DNA of 64,000 nt from Aradus depressus (GCA_963662175.1 OY759214.1:97984115-98048114), one strand, 5' to 3'; shown: positions 1 through 11,729, numbered from the stretch's first letter. Notes: generated by a model from the letters alone, not told the origin. Program-made: numbers and translations.

Positions 1-1089
1 AGTCGGCGCAAAGGTGCCTACCTTACCTGTTTTAAAATAACTGCATTGTTAATTTGTTCAGTACATTCAGTAATATATTCTTTGATTATTTTAGATACGT
101 TTATTTATTCGTTCCAAACAAACAGTAAAATATCTAAATACACATTAGATGATCAAAAAATAGTAATAGATACACGAATAAATAATAATTACACAAATAT
201 TGATGAAATAAAAAGAAAATTAAAAAATACAGATCCTTGATGAAGGTGCTTTGAAACAAGTAGTACATATAATATGGTATAAGGTTTAGAGTTTTAACTC
301 AATTTCGTTGTTCCTATATTTTTGATAATGCCCGAATTTTGGGCGAATCCAAGGCCAATCTGATGTTTGTTTTCAAACCTCCTGCATCAAGTGAACATTA
401 TACTGGTCTCAAATCAAGAATATTCTTCCTCAACTCGAAAATACAGATATACAAAAATAAATAAAAATTAAAAATTTGGGCAAATTAAATAGTAAATAAA
501 AATAAGTTTTACATAAAGTGGGGAGTAAAAAAAATTATATATTCCAAAAATAGGATAAAAAGGATAATATTTGAATATTATAACAGCAAAAATATTTTAT
601 ATACAAATTAATTATTATTGTTATTTGTTACAGATTATATGACGCTTTTTGTGAAATGAACCAATGATTTTATACAGAGTCCAGGAGAATAACTACTCCT
701 TCACTAAAAGAAACAACGGAAGGATCAATATTTTAATATTTTGGATACACGGAGAGTGAAAAATTGTATATATGTGAAATTATTGATCTTTGTATGTAAG
801 TGGTAACTAATGTCAGATATAATGAAAGTTATTGATTTTTTAGGCCTAATTATGTTTTTTTCGTCTTATATATTATGCAAGTTTTGTGAATAAATCATGT
901 TCATAAGAACATGAGTATAAAAGAAACTGGAGGGGTTGTAGTAAAGTATCCTTCCTACATATTCTGTCAAAGAGAAAAGAGAAGTCTCAACAAGTTTAGC
1001 AAGAAAACGGAAACGTAGTTTAATCAAAATTATTCCTACAGAGAAAGTACTGTACGGAACATTTTTTTTATGAATATAAAAAGTAATTT
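1..1089. other. AT-rich stretch with no recognisable gene
   Basis: I see no coding region, RNA gene or known repeat here. The sequence is AT-rich, and the longest open frame (46-240, 64 codons) has low-complexity Ile/Asn/Lys content as expected by chance. Confidence 0.6.
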
Positions 1090-1095
1090 TTTTTA

Positions 1096-1100
1096 TTATA

Positions 1101-1131
<31 letters not shown>
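1096..1131. repeat. (TA)n microsatellite
   Basis: Nearly uninterrupted alternating T and A, with one phase break. Confidence 0.85.
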
Positions 1132-1142
1132 CAAGGTCTTGA

Positions 1143-1889
1143 AAAAAAACAAGGGACATCAAATAAAAGAAATCAAAAGAACAGCTGTGGGATAAAACAA
1201 ATGGAGTGGAGTCGTGAGTTAGCTCTGGGATAGTGCACTATAAATTGAGTTGTTTTTAATTAGTGAAGTTGAACAATAATTTAAAATATGTCTAAAGGTG
1301 GAATTGAAATGTGAAAATAGTCAAGGTCTGGATTGTGTGGTAGAGGTCTCAAGAAGGTACAATGAATAATTTTATTTTTTCAATATGCCCAAACAAAAAA
1401 GAATAGTTTTTAAGTATTTAGTTTAATGATTTTGTCCTTTTGTTTTTTTTTTTCTTTTGCTTTGTTCTGTTAAATGTTTAGTTTTTTAAGTATAATGTGT
1501 AAATAAAGCAAATAACCCAATTATTTGTCCTCTTAAAATCCTATTCTATTCATCTTCCCTGTTGGCCCAGTTATCTCATTTGAAAACCTTTGGATTAGAA
1601 TTAATATTAATCAAAATTATTAAAAAATTGGTATCTCTTTGTAAATCCAAGTGTAAAGTTTGTTAAATGGAATTTGTTTGTTGTATACGTGTACTAATTA
1701 ACTAAATTATTGATAATATTTTTTTTAGGGCCTTTTTCGAAAAACTACTGTAGAAATCAAAATTAAAATAAAAAAAAGATATCAAATTTCTACAGGAAAT
1801 GTCATAATTCAAAAATAATTATCACAGTACATTGACAGGCAATAATGAATAACATAATTGAAATAATATGTTACAAACGTTAACATTCA
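1143..1889. other. AT-rich stretch, nothing recognised
   Basis: No supported gene or repeat. Several short T-runs and A-runs are present. Confidence 0.55.
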
Positions 1890-2413
1890 TTTGAAAAGAG
1901 TAGTTACATTATTTATTATATTATTGTATGGAATGAAAAGCAATTGTAAAAATATAGGAAAAAAGAGGCGCAAATAGTTGAGTTTTACATTAATTATTGT
2001 ATTGTTTTAGAACATAAAGCACTTCTAAAATTAAATAATGCAATAATTAGGATGTAGCAAAAACAGTGATGTATTACATTAGTTATTGTATTATTGTTTT
2101 GTAATGTAAAGAATTGTAAAGGTAAAGAGTGCAATAATTAAGATGTGGCGGAAATAAAATACATTATTTATTATATTATTCTTTTGGGATGTACAGCAAT
2201 GGTAAAATAAATAGTAGGTACAATAATTAAGATGTGGCGGAAATAAAATACATTATTTACTATTTCATTGCTTTTGGGTTGTACAGCAATTGTAAAAAGT
2301 AAGAAAAACAAAAGATGTGGAGGAATGAGTGAAGTTTTACATTATTTACTTTATTATTGTTTTGGAATTTAAAGAGATTGTAAAATGAAAGAAAAACACA
2401 ATTAAAAGGCAAG
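1890..2413. repeat. Degenerate tandem repeat, unit about 89 bp
   Basis: About five to six diverged copies follow one another. Each contains a TTACATTATTTATTATATTA-like block, then a TTTTGG-TGTA-AGCAATTGTAAA block, then CAATAATTAAGATGTGGCGG. The two best copies (about 2159-2247 and the one before it) share the GATGTGGCGGAAATAAAATA junction. The array fades at both ends. Nothing suggests that it is coding. Confidence 0.7.
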
Positions 2414-2654
2414 TTGTAGTTAATTTTAGTTTTAAGCGAAATTTTATATCGCTCATGTTGCGAACCTTTATCTGTCAGAGCTTTTTATTCATTAAACGAT
2501 CATTGTTGTTTGTTACATTTGTTGTCTGCCTATGTTGTGATTTTTTATCATAATATAAACGGTTAATAATTGGCCAGCAGAAGGGAAGGGGGATTTAACA
2601 CAAAAGCTCTGATGACTGCTGAGTATAAGATTATGAATATATTGCCATGAAATG

Positions 2655-2945
2655 TTTTTGTAAATTGAATACCGCTATAAGTGCGACACCTATGGAATTT
2701 TCAGGAAAATCAGCCAAAGATAGATCAGAGGAATGAAGGCTCAACTCAAAAACCCTAATAACTCGCCATGAAATGAATTTATCCATACAAAATTTAGTAT
2801 GAAGATTTATGATTTTTAGCCCAAACGGTCGATCAGTTTTGTAGATAATAGAGCGAAAACGTAGTTCGGTGACTTTTTTTTTCAAATTTTAGAAGCAGGA
2901 GACCAGAATACATGAAAATTCAACATTGAATTTGTGAACTATTAC
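2655..2945 (+). repeat. Family A dispersed repeat, 3' part
   Basis: Contains the typical Family A modules in order: CGACACCTAT...TTTTCAG, CTCAACTCAAAAACCCTAATAACT, AAACGGTCGAT, GAGCGAAAACGTA, GGTGACTTTTTTTTT. The right end is a decayed copy of the terminal inverted repeat (ATTCAACATTGAATTTGTGA). Family A recurs many times in this window in both orientations. I do not recognise it as a named family. Confidence 0.75.
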
Positions 2946-2969
2946 ATTAAGTTGACTTCGCATTTCATG

Positions 2970-3245
2970 GTGCCCATCAGGGACTGAGGACAATGGCGGA
3001 GATGTGAAGATAGAGTATCTCTGCTCCTAGACGTCTCCCCCGATCTATTTTGGACTCACCTCGACCACTATATAAGCCCTGTCACACCTTTCAACCCTCT
3101 TTAGTCTGGCCGGGCAGTGACACAGTGACGGCAGTGTTTCATCCCAACAATTTTCCGAATTATAGTTTTCTCTTTCGTAACAACCAATATATTCACTGTA
3201 CAAGTGACACCTGATCAAGACCACCCCCAGATCCACAGTTGCAAT
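2970..3245 (+). promoter_or_regulatory. Possible promoter or solo-LTR-like island with TATA box
   Basis: A GC-richer island contains TATATAAGCCC near 3070, followed about 30-40 bp later by a possible initiator region (CAACCCTCTTTAGTCTGG). This resembles an LTR or an RNA polymerase II promoter, but no paired LTR, primer-binding site or downstream gene is visible. The call rests only on the motif. Confidence 0.25.
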
Positions 3246-3269
3246 TAGGTATTAACAAATTTTTATTTG

Positions 3270-3530
3270 GTATTTTATTTTCAAAATATTTTTTATATAT
3301 TTCTCAAATTCTATCATAGTTTATTTTCAGAATATTTCAATCCAAAGCTCATTGAGCCTTATATAATTTAGAATTTTTCATATATTATAAAAATAGATTA
3401 AGAATTTTCATCCTTAACTCTCTTGAGTTCAATGACCGTTGAAAGAAAATAATAAAATCCGTACCTAGAACAAAATGGCATAGGGATAGAGGATCTCAGA
3501 ATGGTCCGTGACGCAGAAAACCTGAGATGA
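3270..3530 (+). repeat. Direct repeat copy 1 (pair with 5218-5475)
   Basis: About 255 bp matches 5218-5475 with some 80-85% identity by eye. Shared landmarks are TTTATTTTCAGAATATTTCAA, CTCTCTTGAGTTCAATGAC, and GAGGATCTCAGAATGGT near the end. The two copies lie in the same orientation about 1.9 kb apart and flank the hairpin-motif elements. Confidence 0.75.
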
Positions 3531-3658
3531 AAAAGTAAAGATTTTGACAAACTAATAAATATATAATATATATTTACATAAATTATATATATTTTTTATA
3601 GAAAAAAAAAAAACTCAGAAATAATATGAAGATTTAGTTAGATGTGATAATTTGACAG

Positions 3659-4375
3659 GTTGTGAAATAAAGACATGTTGTAACCTCTTACAGATTTGAT
3701 TATTTCATGCTTGCTCATGACTTTCTGAGTGGGAGCAGTTGTGATTCAATTGGGAACAGACAAAACATATCTGTCCGCATCCATTTTAAATTGTTTATTT
3801 CGGTACGGTTTATTTATTAATTACAGAGTTTTATTTTATTTCCTCAAACATTTTAAATTGTTATATTTTAAACTAGCAGTAATACCCGGCGTTGCCCGGG
3901 GAACTTTGACTTTTCTCCCAATATCTCCTATAAGGCTATTCAGTTCCTCGACAGTACATTCATGATGTTATAACTTTCAATTATTCATACGGAATAAGGC
4001 TTATAGTCCTTCAACTGTAGTAACGCTAGCTTTGGAGCTAAAACTAATTTATTCAAAAAGATTTCTCATTAATCGTTGCAATGGTTTTCGAGTTACAAAG
4101 ATTGCGTGGGTGGATGCTGGGATGGACCAGATATTGAGGTACTAATACGCCTATAACCTTCCACAGACGATGACGAACAAATTAAAAAAAAAAATAATCA
4201 AATCCATCAAGCCGTTCGTGAGTTATAGCGGTACAACGCACAGACATTTTCAGCTTTATATATATGATATGATAATATTTTATCTGACAGTTTGATGAGA
4301 GCAATCCTTGAATGCTGGCTAGCATGAAATAATAAAATCTGTGAGAGGTGAGACTGTCTTTATTTTACAATCTTT
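3659..4375. mobile_element. Small dispersed element with CCCGGCGTTGCCCGGG hairpin and flanking inverted repeats
   Basis: The hairpin motif TACCCGGCGTTGCCCGGG near 3883-3900 is followed by about 360 bp ending in CCGTTCGTGAGTTATAGCG and an ACAGACA run. Decayed inverted repeats of about 55 bp (3659-3714 and 4322-4375, sharing AAATAAAGACA, CTC-TCACAGATTT and TATTTCATGCT) flank it. Such hairpin-headed dispersed repeats are common in invertebrate genomes. I do not assign a family name. Confidence 0.5.
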
Positions 4376-4474
4376 TGAAAAAAAAAATACTCGAAAAATA
4401 TGTCGTATGAATTGTCAGTTTCGATAATTTTAAATATGTATATATTTATTTTTAAATTTTGATTTAAATAATTA

Positions 4475-4915
4475 CAACTAGCAGGTTACCCGGCGTTGCC
4501 CGATTTACTACCTTAAGCAGGATAGTAATGTTATCTGTATTGGTTATTAACTGTGATTTTGATATTTTATAAAAATCTAATCAAGCGTTAAAAGGATAAC
4601 AGTAATTTTACGTCTCCCCCCCCCCCCCCCCACCTCTTTTTTCTCCACAATTTTCAGATACCACATAGGCTATGTTTGCACCAGGCGTATTAGGATGATA
4701 TATATGAAATTTCATGAAAATTTAATTAACAGTTAAATGACTTGTAGCACTCGTTTTAAATTTAGGCCCCACCCCATAATCTACCCTCCAGTCCTCAAAA
4801 TTTTGTGATGCCACGTAGCCTATTTCTAAGTTGGATGATCCTTGAAAGGCCCTGCAAATTTCGTGAATATACACACCGCTTTTTTCCTGCGAAGCTCAAA
4901 CAGACATAACTACAT
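4475..4915 (+). mobile_element. Second hairpin-motif element copy
   Basis: Starts with AACTAGCAGGTTACCCGGCG followed by TTGCCCGATT, as in the element centred near 3880. It contains a 17-20 bp C-run (about 4615-4632). It ends with GCGAAGCTCAAACAGACATA, the typical 3' end of this element type. It continues into the inverted repeat at 4889-5190. Confidence 0.5.
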
Positions 4916-5190
4916 ATAGAAATTGAAATAATGGTCTTGTAATTGAAGTAAAAGCCTTTATATAATATCAAACAGATTTCTGATCAATCAAAAAAACACA
5001 TTCCGACAATATACAGAAAGAACGTTAATAAATATATACATATAAATATAATACATGCATTTATTTATTAAAGTGTTATCTGTATATGGTCGGAATGTGT
5101 CTTTTTGTTTGATCAGAAATCCGTTTGATGTTACGTAAAGGTCTTTACCTAAATTTCTTTATGTAGTTATGTCTGTTTTGAGCTTCACAG
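4889..5190. repeat. Inverted repeat (foldback), arms about 120 bp
   Basis: The left arm (about 4889-5020) and the reverse complement of the right arm (about 5070-5190) share GAAGCTCAAA(A)CAGACATA, ACTACATA-AGAAAT, ATCAAACRGATTTCTGATCA and ACACATTCCGAC-ATATACAG. The loop of about 50 bp is AT-rich. The right arm looks like an inverted copy of the end of the preceding hairpin-motif element. Confidence 0.8.
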
Positions 5191-5217
5191 GACAGCTGTG
5201 TGATAACTCCCTTTGTT

Positions 5218-5475
5218 TTTAAAATATTTGTTATACACTTTTCTCAAATTCAACTTTAGTTTATTTTCAGAATATTTCAACCCAAAGCTTATTGAGTCTT
5301 ATACAATTTAGAATTTATCATATATTGTTGTAGAAATAGATTTAAAATTTTCATCCTTAACTCTCTTGAGTTCAATGACAGTTGAAGAGAAAATAATAAA
5401 ATCAGTTCCTTAAACGAAATGACATAGAGGATCTCAGAATGGTTCGTAGTGATGCAGAAAAGCTGAGAGGCTGAG
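5218..5475 (+). repeat. Direct repeat copy 2 (pair with 3270-3530)
   Basis: Second member of the pair described at 3270-3530, with the same order of landmarks and GAGGATCTCAGAATGGTTCG near the end. It is followed by a short (TA)n run at about 5478-5491. Confidence 0.75.
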
Positions 5476-5491
5476 ATATATATATATATGC

Positions 5492-6058
5492 ACACAATAT
5501 ACACATGTAAATTGGATGATTGTTCAGAATTGAGCCTACTTGAAGTACCGCGGCCATTGGCTTTACATCACTCTGAGGGGAAACCAAAAATAGTACCGGA
5601 AGACATTCTATGAGCTATTATGATGTGAAGAAAATTTTATTTTCGGAGCATTTCCTGTATTCGAATACATTTCTGCGATCTATGCCAATATACTGAAAAA
5701 CTAGTAAAATAAATAAAAACAAAAAACGTGTTCAACTTTTATATTGTCTAATTTCACAGAAATGTGTAGAAAGTGTGTATTGGAACGACCAAACTCACTT
5801 TAAATTCTCACTGCTGTTGACGCCATGAAGTTAATATAATAAATTTGTGTATTTTTATTATGAAGTATGTATGCATTTTAATTTTCTTCTTGTACTTCAT
5901 TATAATGTCAAGCATCACTTATTTCTTATATACTACGCATTCTTCTCAAAACATAAATTTTTCTTAACTTCTTACTATTATATTTTTTAAATTTTATTAT
6001 TCTAATTCAAACGAATTCAGGTGTTTCAGTCAAAAACGCTCAGACTGATAACACAGTG
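5492..6058. other. Nothing recognised
   Basis: AT-rich sequence without supported genes or repeats. Confidence 0.5.
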
Positions 6059-6084
6059 CCCCCCCCCCCCCCCCCCCCCCCCCC
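6059..6084. repeat. Poly-C tract (26 bp)
   Basis: Uninterrupted run of 26 C. Its length is likely to vary and to be hard to sequence. Confidence 0.9.
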
Positions 6085-7450
6085 ATACATAAACAACAGA
6101 ACACTTCATAACGATCTTATGATACACACAGTACCCGACACAATACAAACTACTTACATGCGTTTTTTTAGAAAACTTTACACACATACAAACCCAGAAA
6201 TACGTACTTTATCTTCACAACACTTACCACAAAACCCCCCACGAACGTTGAAGAGATGATGGAACCACGACTTACTGCCACCTTAAATCCCATTCGTTCT
6301 TAATATTTTTTATTTTTTACATTATTTTCCTTTACTTTTGTCATCTCTCTTACCCATTCATCAAAATTGTCTTTCAATTCCTTTTTTTATTTATATATTT
6401 AATTATTTTTTCTGTTCTTGTTCTAATAATTAATATAAATTTTCGTCCCGAGGAGCTACCACTGTGCCTCTCACGTGCCATTCACTCCAACATGTCACTA
6501 CCTACCATCATAGATGCTGGTTGTTGCACCCTAGCAACAGTCGCATCTTTCTAAATAAAAGGCAAAAAAAAAAAAAAATTCAAATTTTGTATTTTATTAT
6601 ATTATTAACAAATTAAATATTTGTAAATGTTATATTAAGGCAGGACTTCCCAAACCCCTTTGGACTTCCTTAGGGGTCAGGTAATTTCAGGTAACCTGAG
6701 GATTGTATAAATATGAAAACCTTGTAATATTTTATATGTCACTTTCGAACTTCGTGCTGACGATTGCGTACAGTGGTACACTTAATGCATATACATATAT
6801 TTTAGTGGAATTAGAAAATATAAATGTTAAATAAGTTCTTTGTTTTTATTTATTTTATTAGTTTTCGACAAGGATCGCAGAAATATAGTATTTCTTCACA
6901 TTCATACCATTTTCGCGATTATGTCTGTTCCTCTCTCACTCCAGTCACAACTTCTACCCATCATGTCCTCTTGGTAGCAGGTTGTTGCGTGAAAGCCACA
7001 CCATGCACCAACATTTGTAAGACAAAAAAAAAAATGCGAACTCACTTTTTTTTCAATGGTTTTGTTGATAGAATTTACGCTACACCTTCTGTCGCATCAT
7101 CGAATGTCATAACTAAGAAAATAAATATAATAAGATGGAAAATTTCTTGCATCATTTTTTTATTCCCAGAATATCAGTTAGTAAATTCACTATAACTAAT
7201 ATTTCATATTCTTATCTGAACATCAATTACTTATAAATTATTGTATTAAAATTGTTATTTTTTTATATCAGCTTCAAATTTTTTTTAGATATTTTTATTG
7301 TCTTTTTTTGTCTATGTTGCGTTTCTAGTGATGCAGGTTAGTATTAAGAGTGTATGAAGGCTATTTCCGAGAAAAGTTAAAACATTTCTTATGATTTGGA
7401 TTTCTACTTTACAATAATTTATTTTTTCAACAAATAATAAAAATATATTT
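6085..7450. other. No recognisable gene
   Basis: AT-rich with a poly-A run near 6566-6580 and T-runs. The frame at 6824-7195 (123 codons) has no recognisable domain and an ordinary AT-driven composition, so I do not call it a gene. Confidence 0.5.
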
Positions 7451-7452
7451 AT

Positions 7453-7850
7453 TCACATATAACGTATATAATATATTTTGATAGCATCACTTCTTCCATC
7501 AATAATTTTGCCTTCTAAAAAAATATTACAAATATTTCGGGGAGCACTTCAATCATCAGTTGTTCTTCATGTTAACTATTCCTTCTGCCAGTCAGAATAT
7601 TCTTTTAATAGAACATATTTATTGACTAAGTCAAAACTAAGTGTTTAAATATAGAAGTTGACTCAATAAATATGTTCTATAAAAGGAAGATTCTGATTGA
7701 CAGAAGGAATAGTTAACCTAAAGAACACTGTATTATAGACACTGATGATGGAAGTGCTTCCTGAAACGTTTGTTATTACTACTGTAATTTCGAGAAAACA
7801 AAAAATAAATTGGAGAAGTGATGCTGTATAATATATTTTATATGTGTTAA
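7453..7850. mobile_element. Foldback element with hammerhead-like cores in both arms
   Basis: Imperfect inverted arms of roughly 190 bp (about 7453-7640 and 7650-7850) share AGCATCACTTCT, AGCACTTC-ATCATCAGT, GTTAACTATTCCTTCTG and TAGAACATATTTATTGA. Each arm holds a CTGATGA...GAAA arrangement: plus strand 7742-7748 and 7763-7766, with a GGAAG/CTTCC pairing between them; minus strand 7559-7553 and 7538-7535. This matches the conserved core order of hammerhead ribozymes, known from Penelope-like and other retroelements, but catalytic competence is unproven. Confidence 0.6.
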
Positions 7851-8439
7851 AAATCTCCTTACAAAACCCAAAAGTAATATATACATTTAGAGAATAGTAT
7901 AAATACCATAAATAATTTAATAAATTCAGTTAGAGGGAAAATGTAGTTTATTCATGGCCATGACTAATGGATAAATGGTTTTTATTGAATAAATTTATTT
8001 TATCACCAAATAAGAAAAACATAAAAAATTGTCTGATCACGCCCTTGGAATTATTACTAACAATAAGTATAAATCTTTAAAATGGTGCTTCGTGTCACTT
8101 AGTGTCTCCTAGTTATGAGGTAGTAGTTGACATGGAAAAAAAAATTTAGAAAACACAGTTGATCATTAAAAATTCAATAAATTACAGCTGAGTCTTGGAG
8201 AGAGGTGTTAATAAGTGTATGGAAGTATGCTGGGTGTTATCTGGAGAGGCCCTCACTAAATATAGCACTTCTGTCGGTGTTAGACCGTCTTCTCCAGGAG
8301 GGGGACTGTGACTCAGGTCGACTAGGACAGTCTGGGCTCCTGCCTATACAAATCCTACTGCAAATAGAACAATAAATAAAATTAAAAAATATTACTTCCC
8401 CAGCCATGGAGAAAATTATGTAATCTGTCAACAATTTGA
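7851..8439. other. No recognisable feature
   Basis: AT-rich sequence. A GC-richer patch at about 8240-8350 contains no identifiable gene. Confidence 0.45.
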
Positions 8440-8551
8440 ACTCGAATTTTGAACGGAATTTCTTGTATTCCGACCTATAGATTCAAAATATGAAAAAAAA
8501 GTTTGGTTTTCTGTGAACACGATAACTCCCGATAGAATGAATGTATTGACA
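8440..8551 (+). repeat. Family A 5' fragment
   Basis: Has the Family A 5' order: GAACGGAATTTCTTG, CCGACCTATAGATTC, a poly-A block, then CTGTGAACACGATAACTCCC and GATAGAATGAATGTATTGAC. It is cut at its right end by an old SINE copy. Confidence 0.75.
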
Positions 8552-8850
8552 GGGATAGCGTACTTGTCTATTGAGCTCAAGATCGCTTGTTCGAAACCCA
8601 ACCGAGGCCTTTAAGTTTTTAATCTGGGAAGTATAAAATCTTGAGCACATCGTCCTTGCAATGAGAAGTTGGGCGATGGTTCCGAGCCTATGCGAGGTCA
8701 GTACTCGTTAAAGACCCCCAGCCCAGTTAAGAAAACCTGAAACATTTAGGACTCACACACTGGAGTCGAGCTCATGTCCATCAGAGCAACGAAAGAGCGT
8801 TCTGATAGTAGGCGATAATAATTTCGTGGTTAAAGCTAGGACATGATTCA
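8552..8850 (+). mobile_element. tRNA-derived SINE, old copy
   Basis: Diverged copy showing GAGCTCAAGATCG, the B-box-like GTTCGAAACCC, CCGAGGCC, GAGCACATCGTCCTT, GTCAGTACTCGTTAAAGACC, GAGCTCATGTCCATCAGAGC and GAAAGAGCGTTCTGATAGTA. The A-box head is decayed. It sits inside a Family A copy. Confidence 0.8.
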
Positions 8851-8889
8851 CAATAAATAAATAACTTTTATGCATATAAGTTATAAAAT

Positions 8890-9330
8890 TATAACTCAAT
8901 ATTTGACTTATATGAGTATTGTACCGAAGGCACCCTCATATTGAATGTTGTGTCGATACATTCATTATATCGGCAGTTATTATGAGTCAAACCTCTACTA
9001 TCCGATCCCTTCGACCGATTTCGCGGAAAATACGTAGGTGTCATCCTTATAGGGCTTTAAATTTAAATATAAAATTGTCGATACATTCATTACATCAGCA
9101 ATTATTGGAATTTTCGAGTTGAGCCCTTTATGACTTCCTTGTCCCCTTCTATTACTGATTCCAATGAAAATTAATAGATGTGATCATTAGAGAGCTTCAA
9201 ATTTACGTAGGAAATTTCATGTCAATACATTCAAGAGCAGTTATTGGAGTTTTTGAAACTCCGTTAAAAAATGCTCATCGAATTGTTGACCGATATTATA
9301 ACTTCTCCTATATTTCGTATAGCTGAGTAT
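8890..9330 (-). repeat. Family A copy, minus orientation
   Basis: Read on the minus strand it gives the modules AATTTTATAT, GATTTTC-G, and three repeated AAT-CTGCCGAT...AATGAATGTATCGACA blocks. The terminal inverted repeat (ATTATAACTTCTCCTATATT then TCGTATAGC) lies at its right edge near 9327. Confidence 0.75.
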
Positions 9331-10295
9331 CTAAAGAAAATGTATATATAGATACATAGTGACGTAAGCGGTATCGTACTAGAAAAATGTGTTGTAATAA
9401 GTGAAAACCAACTTATTTTCCAACTGGGCTGAGGAACTGTAAAGTTACAATCGGCCAAATTACGGAGGAAGAGACTTGTAGGAAGTTAAGAACTATGCCA
9501 TAGAATTTCGCTAGCCTCAAGAATTAGAGATTTGCTGAGTTAGGAGATACTGGAAAATTTAAAATTTGGGAATTTAAATGAATTAAAGGCAGGAGCATGG
9601 CAAATCTGGAGAGGGAGAGAGTTCCAGAGGGAGTTAGCCTGGATAAGAAAGGAGTTCTGGTAGGTTGTCCTGTGTGAAGAGAGGAGGGAGGGGATCTAGT
9701 GACTTTCTGGTGGATATAAGATTTAAGTTGGAGCATTTTGGAAGGAGGGAGAAATTGTGCATTTTTTGAGTCTCTTGCATATTTTAACGATGTCCAAAAT
9801 ACTTCAAAAATGTATGGCCAATAAAAATTCAAATTAAAGTTTATTTTTTGTTTCTTAGCTAAGAAGCATCCTGATCAAATGAGCTCTGTTCTCCAACTCA
9901 AGACTAAGACATTCTTTTTATTTATTTCTCAGTTTCATGTGTGATGTGGGCCCCCTGCGGACGAGAGGAGCCGCCCCACACCCTCAAAATAGACTTCACA
10001 GCCCTCCGGCTCTAATTAAATAGTAAATCACCCAGGAAGGGGGCCACAATGCACACTATTTCAGGGGCGGACCCCCCCCCTTCCCCTTCCCCCCACCCCT
10101 CTCCAGGGACACTAAACACCGCTTATCTCCCCTCCCCTCCCCTCCTCACTTTTATTTATTCGTTTACTACTTTGAATAACCATTTGCTTCTTTCTTCTTC
10201 AATATCTTCCTTCCTTACTATCTTTCCTAAGTCTGCTGTCTCTACTCTAGAAGTTGTCAACGAAGAGTCCGCGGACTTTATATTATTCAGTTTTA
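9331..10295. other. No gene; purine-rich and C-rich patches
   Basis: A purine-rich segment (about 9590-9770, many GGAGAGGGAG-like runs) and a GC-rich segment (9945-10130, including GGGCCCCC and C-runs) stand out. No domain is recognisable in any frame. Confidence 0.45.
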
Positions 10296-10450
10296 CTTCA
10301 AGCTATACGAATTACAGGGGAAGTTTTGTTAACAGTCAGAAATTTCATGTTGAGTTTCCACCGAAATGTTTTGTTTGACGACCCCTTGATCCCGAAAATG
10401 AAAAAAAAATGTCTGAGTGTGTGTGTCTTTCTGAACAGGAGAAAGCAATA
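10296..10450 (+). repeat. Family A 5' end
   Basis: Contains the terminal repeat (GCTATACGAATTACAGGGGA, CAGTCAGAAATTTCATGTTG) followed by CCCCTTGATCCC, the A-run and GTCTGAGTGTGTGTGTC. It stops after CTGAACAGGA. Confidence 0.75.
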
Positions 10451-10854
10451 ATGTATCGAAATTGTTTATGTATATCCTCTTTAAAAGACACCCTTAAAGA
10501 AGTAAAAATAATAACCTTTGGGCTATTTGGTTGAAAAACAGAAGGTTGCATCCGTGCTGGGTTCTGGCTACTTAGATGGAAATTTATTAATTTCTTTTAT
10601 CTGTAGTTATTGTAAAAAATAAAGAAAAAACATAAATACCATTTAGTATTTGTTAAGACGTGGCTGAAGATAATAGCAATACTGGAAGTACTCCTATATT
10701 ATATAAATTTTGTGAAATAGACAATATTTTTTTAAAAACATACGTTTTTTCATTATTTTTTGTATGTGTTTCACAATAATTCTGCAAAAAATGTTTAATC
10801 ATTGTAGTTATTGTGTTCACAGAGACACATACAGAGAAGAATTTCTTACTTCCC

Positions 10855-11210
10855 GGCTAAACGAAGTAGTATAGGGAAAGTTATGTAATCAACCATAAAT
10901 TCGATGTTGTTTTTTCACCGTAATTTGATATTGTCTGACTCCCTGATTCATAAATGAAAACGAAATTTTCTATCTGTCTGTATGTGCGTCAGTGCATATG
11001 TGAACACGATAAATCTCGTAGAATTAATGGATCGGCACGAAATTTTATATGTAAATTCAGGAAAGTTTTAGTTAGAGGGGGGTGGGGGGGGGGGGGTTCA
11101 AAAACATTCATGTACCAACACGAAATTTACTATGATTCAGAAGTCAAAAACTTAATTCACAAATTCGAGCTTCGGAAATGATTCACCGACATTATTTTTG
11201 TCAAACTCTA
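10855..11210 (+). repeat. Family A copy, internally deleted
   Basis: Terminal repeat ACGAAGTAGTATAGGGAAAG, then GTGAACACGATAAATCTCG, CGGCACGAAATTTTATATGT, a G-run at about 11078-11096, and finally GATTCACCGACA. The middle modules are missing. Confidence 0.75.
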
Positions 11211-11392
11211 CAAATGATAAATTCCCTACTTAAGAATTTATATTATTAATGTGTTGATACAAATTTTTGTGTCAGACAGAGGAGAAACCGCGGTTAGAGA
11301 CAGGCGCCAGGATTCTAACTTGAAGAAAGAGAATACCGACTTAACCTTCCTAAAGCAGTCTAAATATTACAAAATAATACACACATGAACTT

Positions 11393-11729
11393 AGAGGTCG
11401 CCGGTAGCTCAGTGTTATGCGTGCTTTTCTTCTGATCTCAAGAACGTGGGTCCGAAACCCGACCGAGGCCCTTAGTTTATTTTATCTGAGAGGTAAAATA
11501 AACTTAAGCACGCCGTCCTTCGGATGGGACGTTAAGCGATGGTCCCGAGCCTGTACGATGTCAGTTACTCGTTAGAGACCCCTACCCTAGGTGAATAAAA
11601 ATTTAGGATAGGCGAAATTTAGGACTTCTATCGTAGAGTCGGGCTCATGTCCACCAGAGTGACGAAAGAGCGCTCTGGTAGTAGGCGATATAACCTCGTA
11701 GTTAAAGCCCGGGCATGAGTTATAAAACC
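11393..11729 (+). mobile_element. tRNA-derived SINE, near full length
   Basis: The head GGTCGCCGGTAGCTCAG carries an A-box-like TAGCTCAGTG and is followed by the B-box region GGGTCCGAAACCC. The body has GCACGCCGTCCTTCGGATGG, AGCGATGGTCCCGAGCCTGT, GTCGGGCTCATGTCCACCAG and GAAAGAGCGCTCTGGTAGTA. It ends in GGCATGAGTTATAAAACCTA. I see no clear target-site duplication. Confidence 0.9.

Noticed and set aside
2970..3245. Solo LTR of a retrotransposon
   Set aside because: TATA-like motif present, but no matching second LTR, no TG...CA ends that could be fixed, and no target duplication.
6824..7195. 123-codon frame
   Set aside because: Composition is that of AT-rich non-coding DNA. No motif, no neighbouring exon signals.
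11393..11470. tRNA genes at the SINE heads (here and in about 15 other places)
   Set aside because: A and B boxes exist but there is no acceptor stem, and a conserved 270-bp body follows. These are SINE copies.
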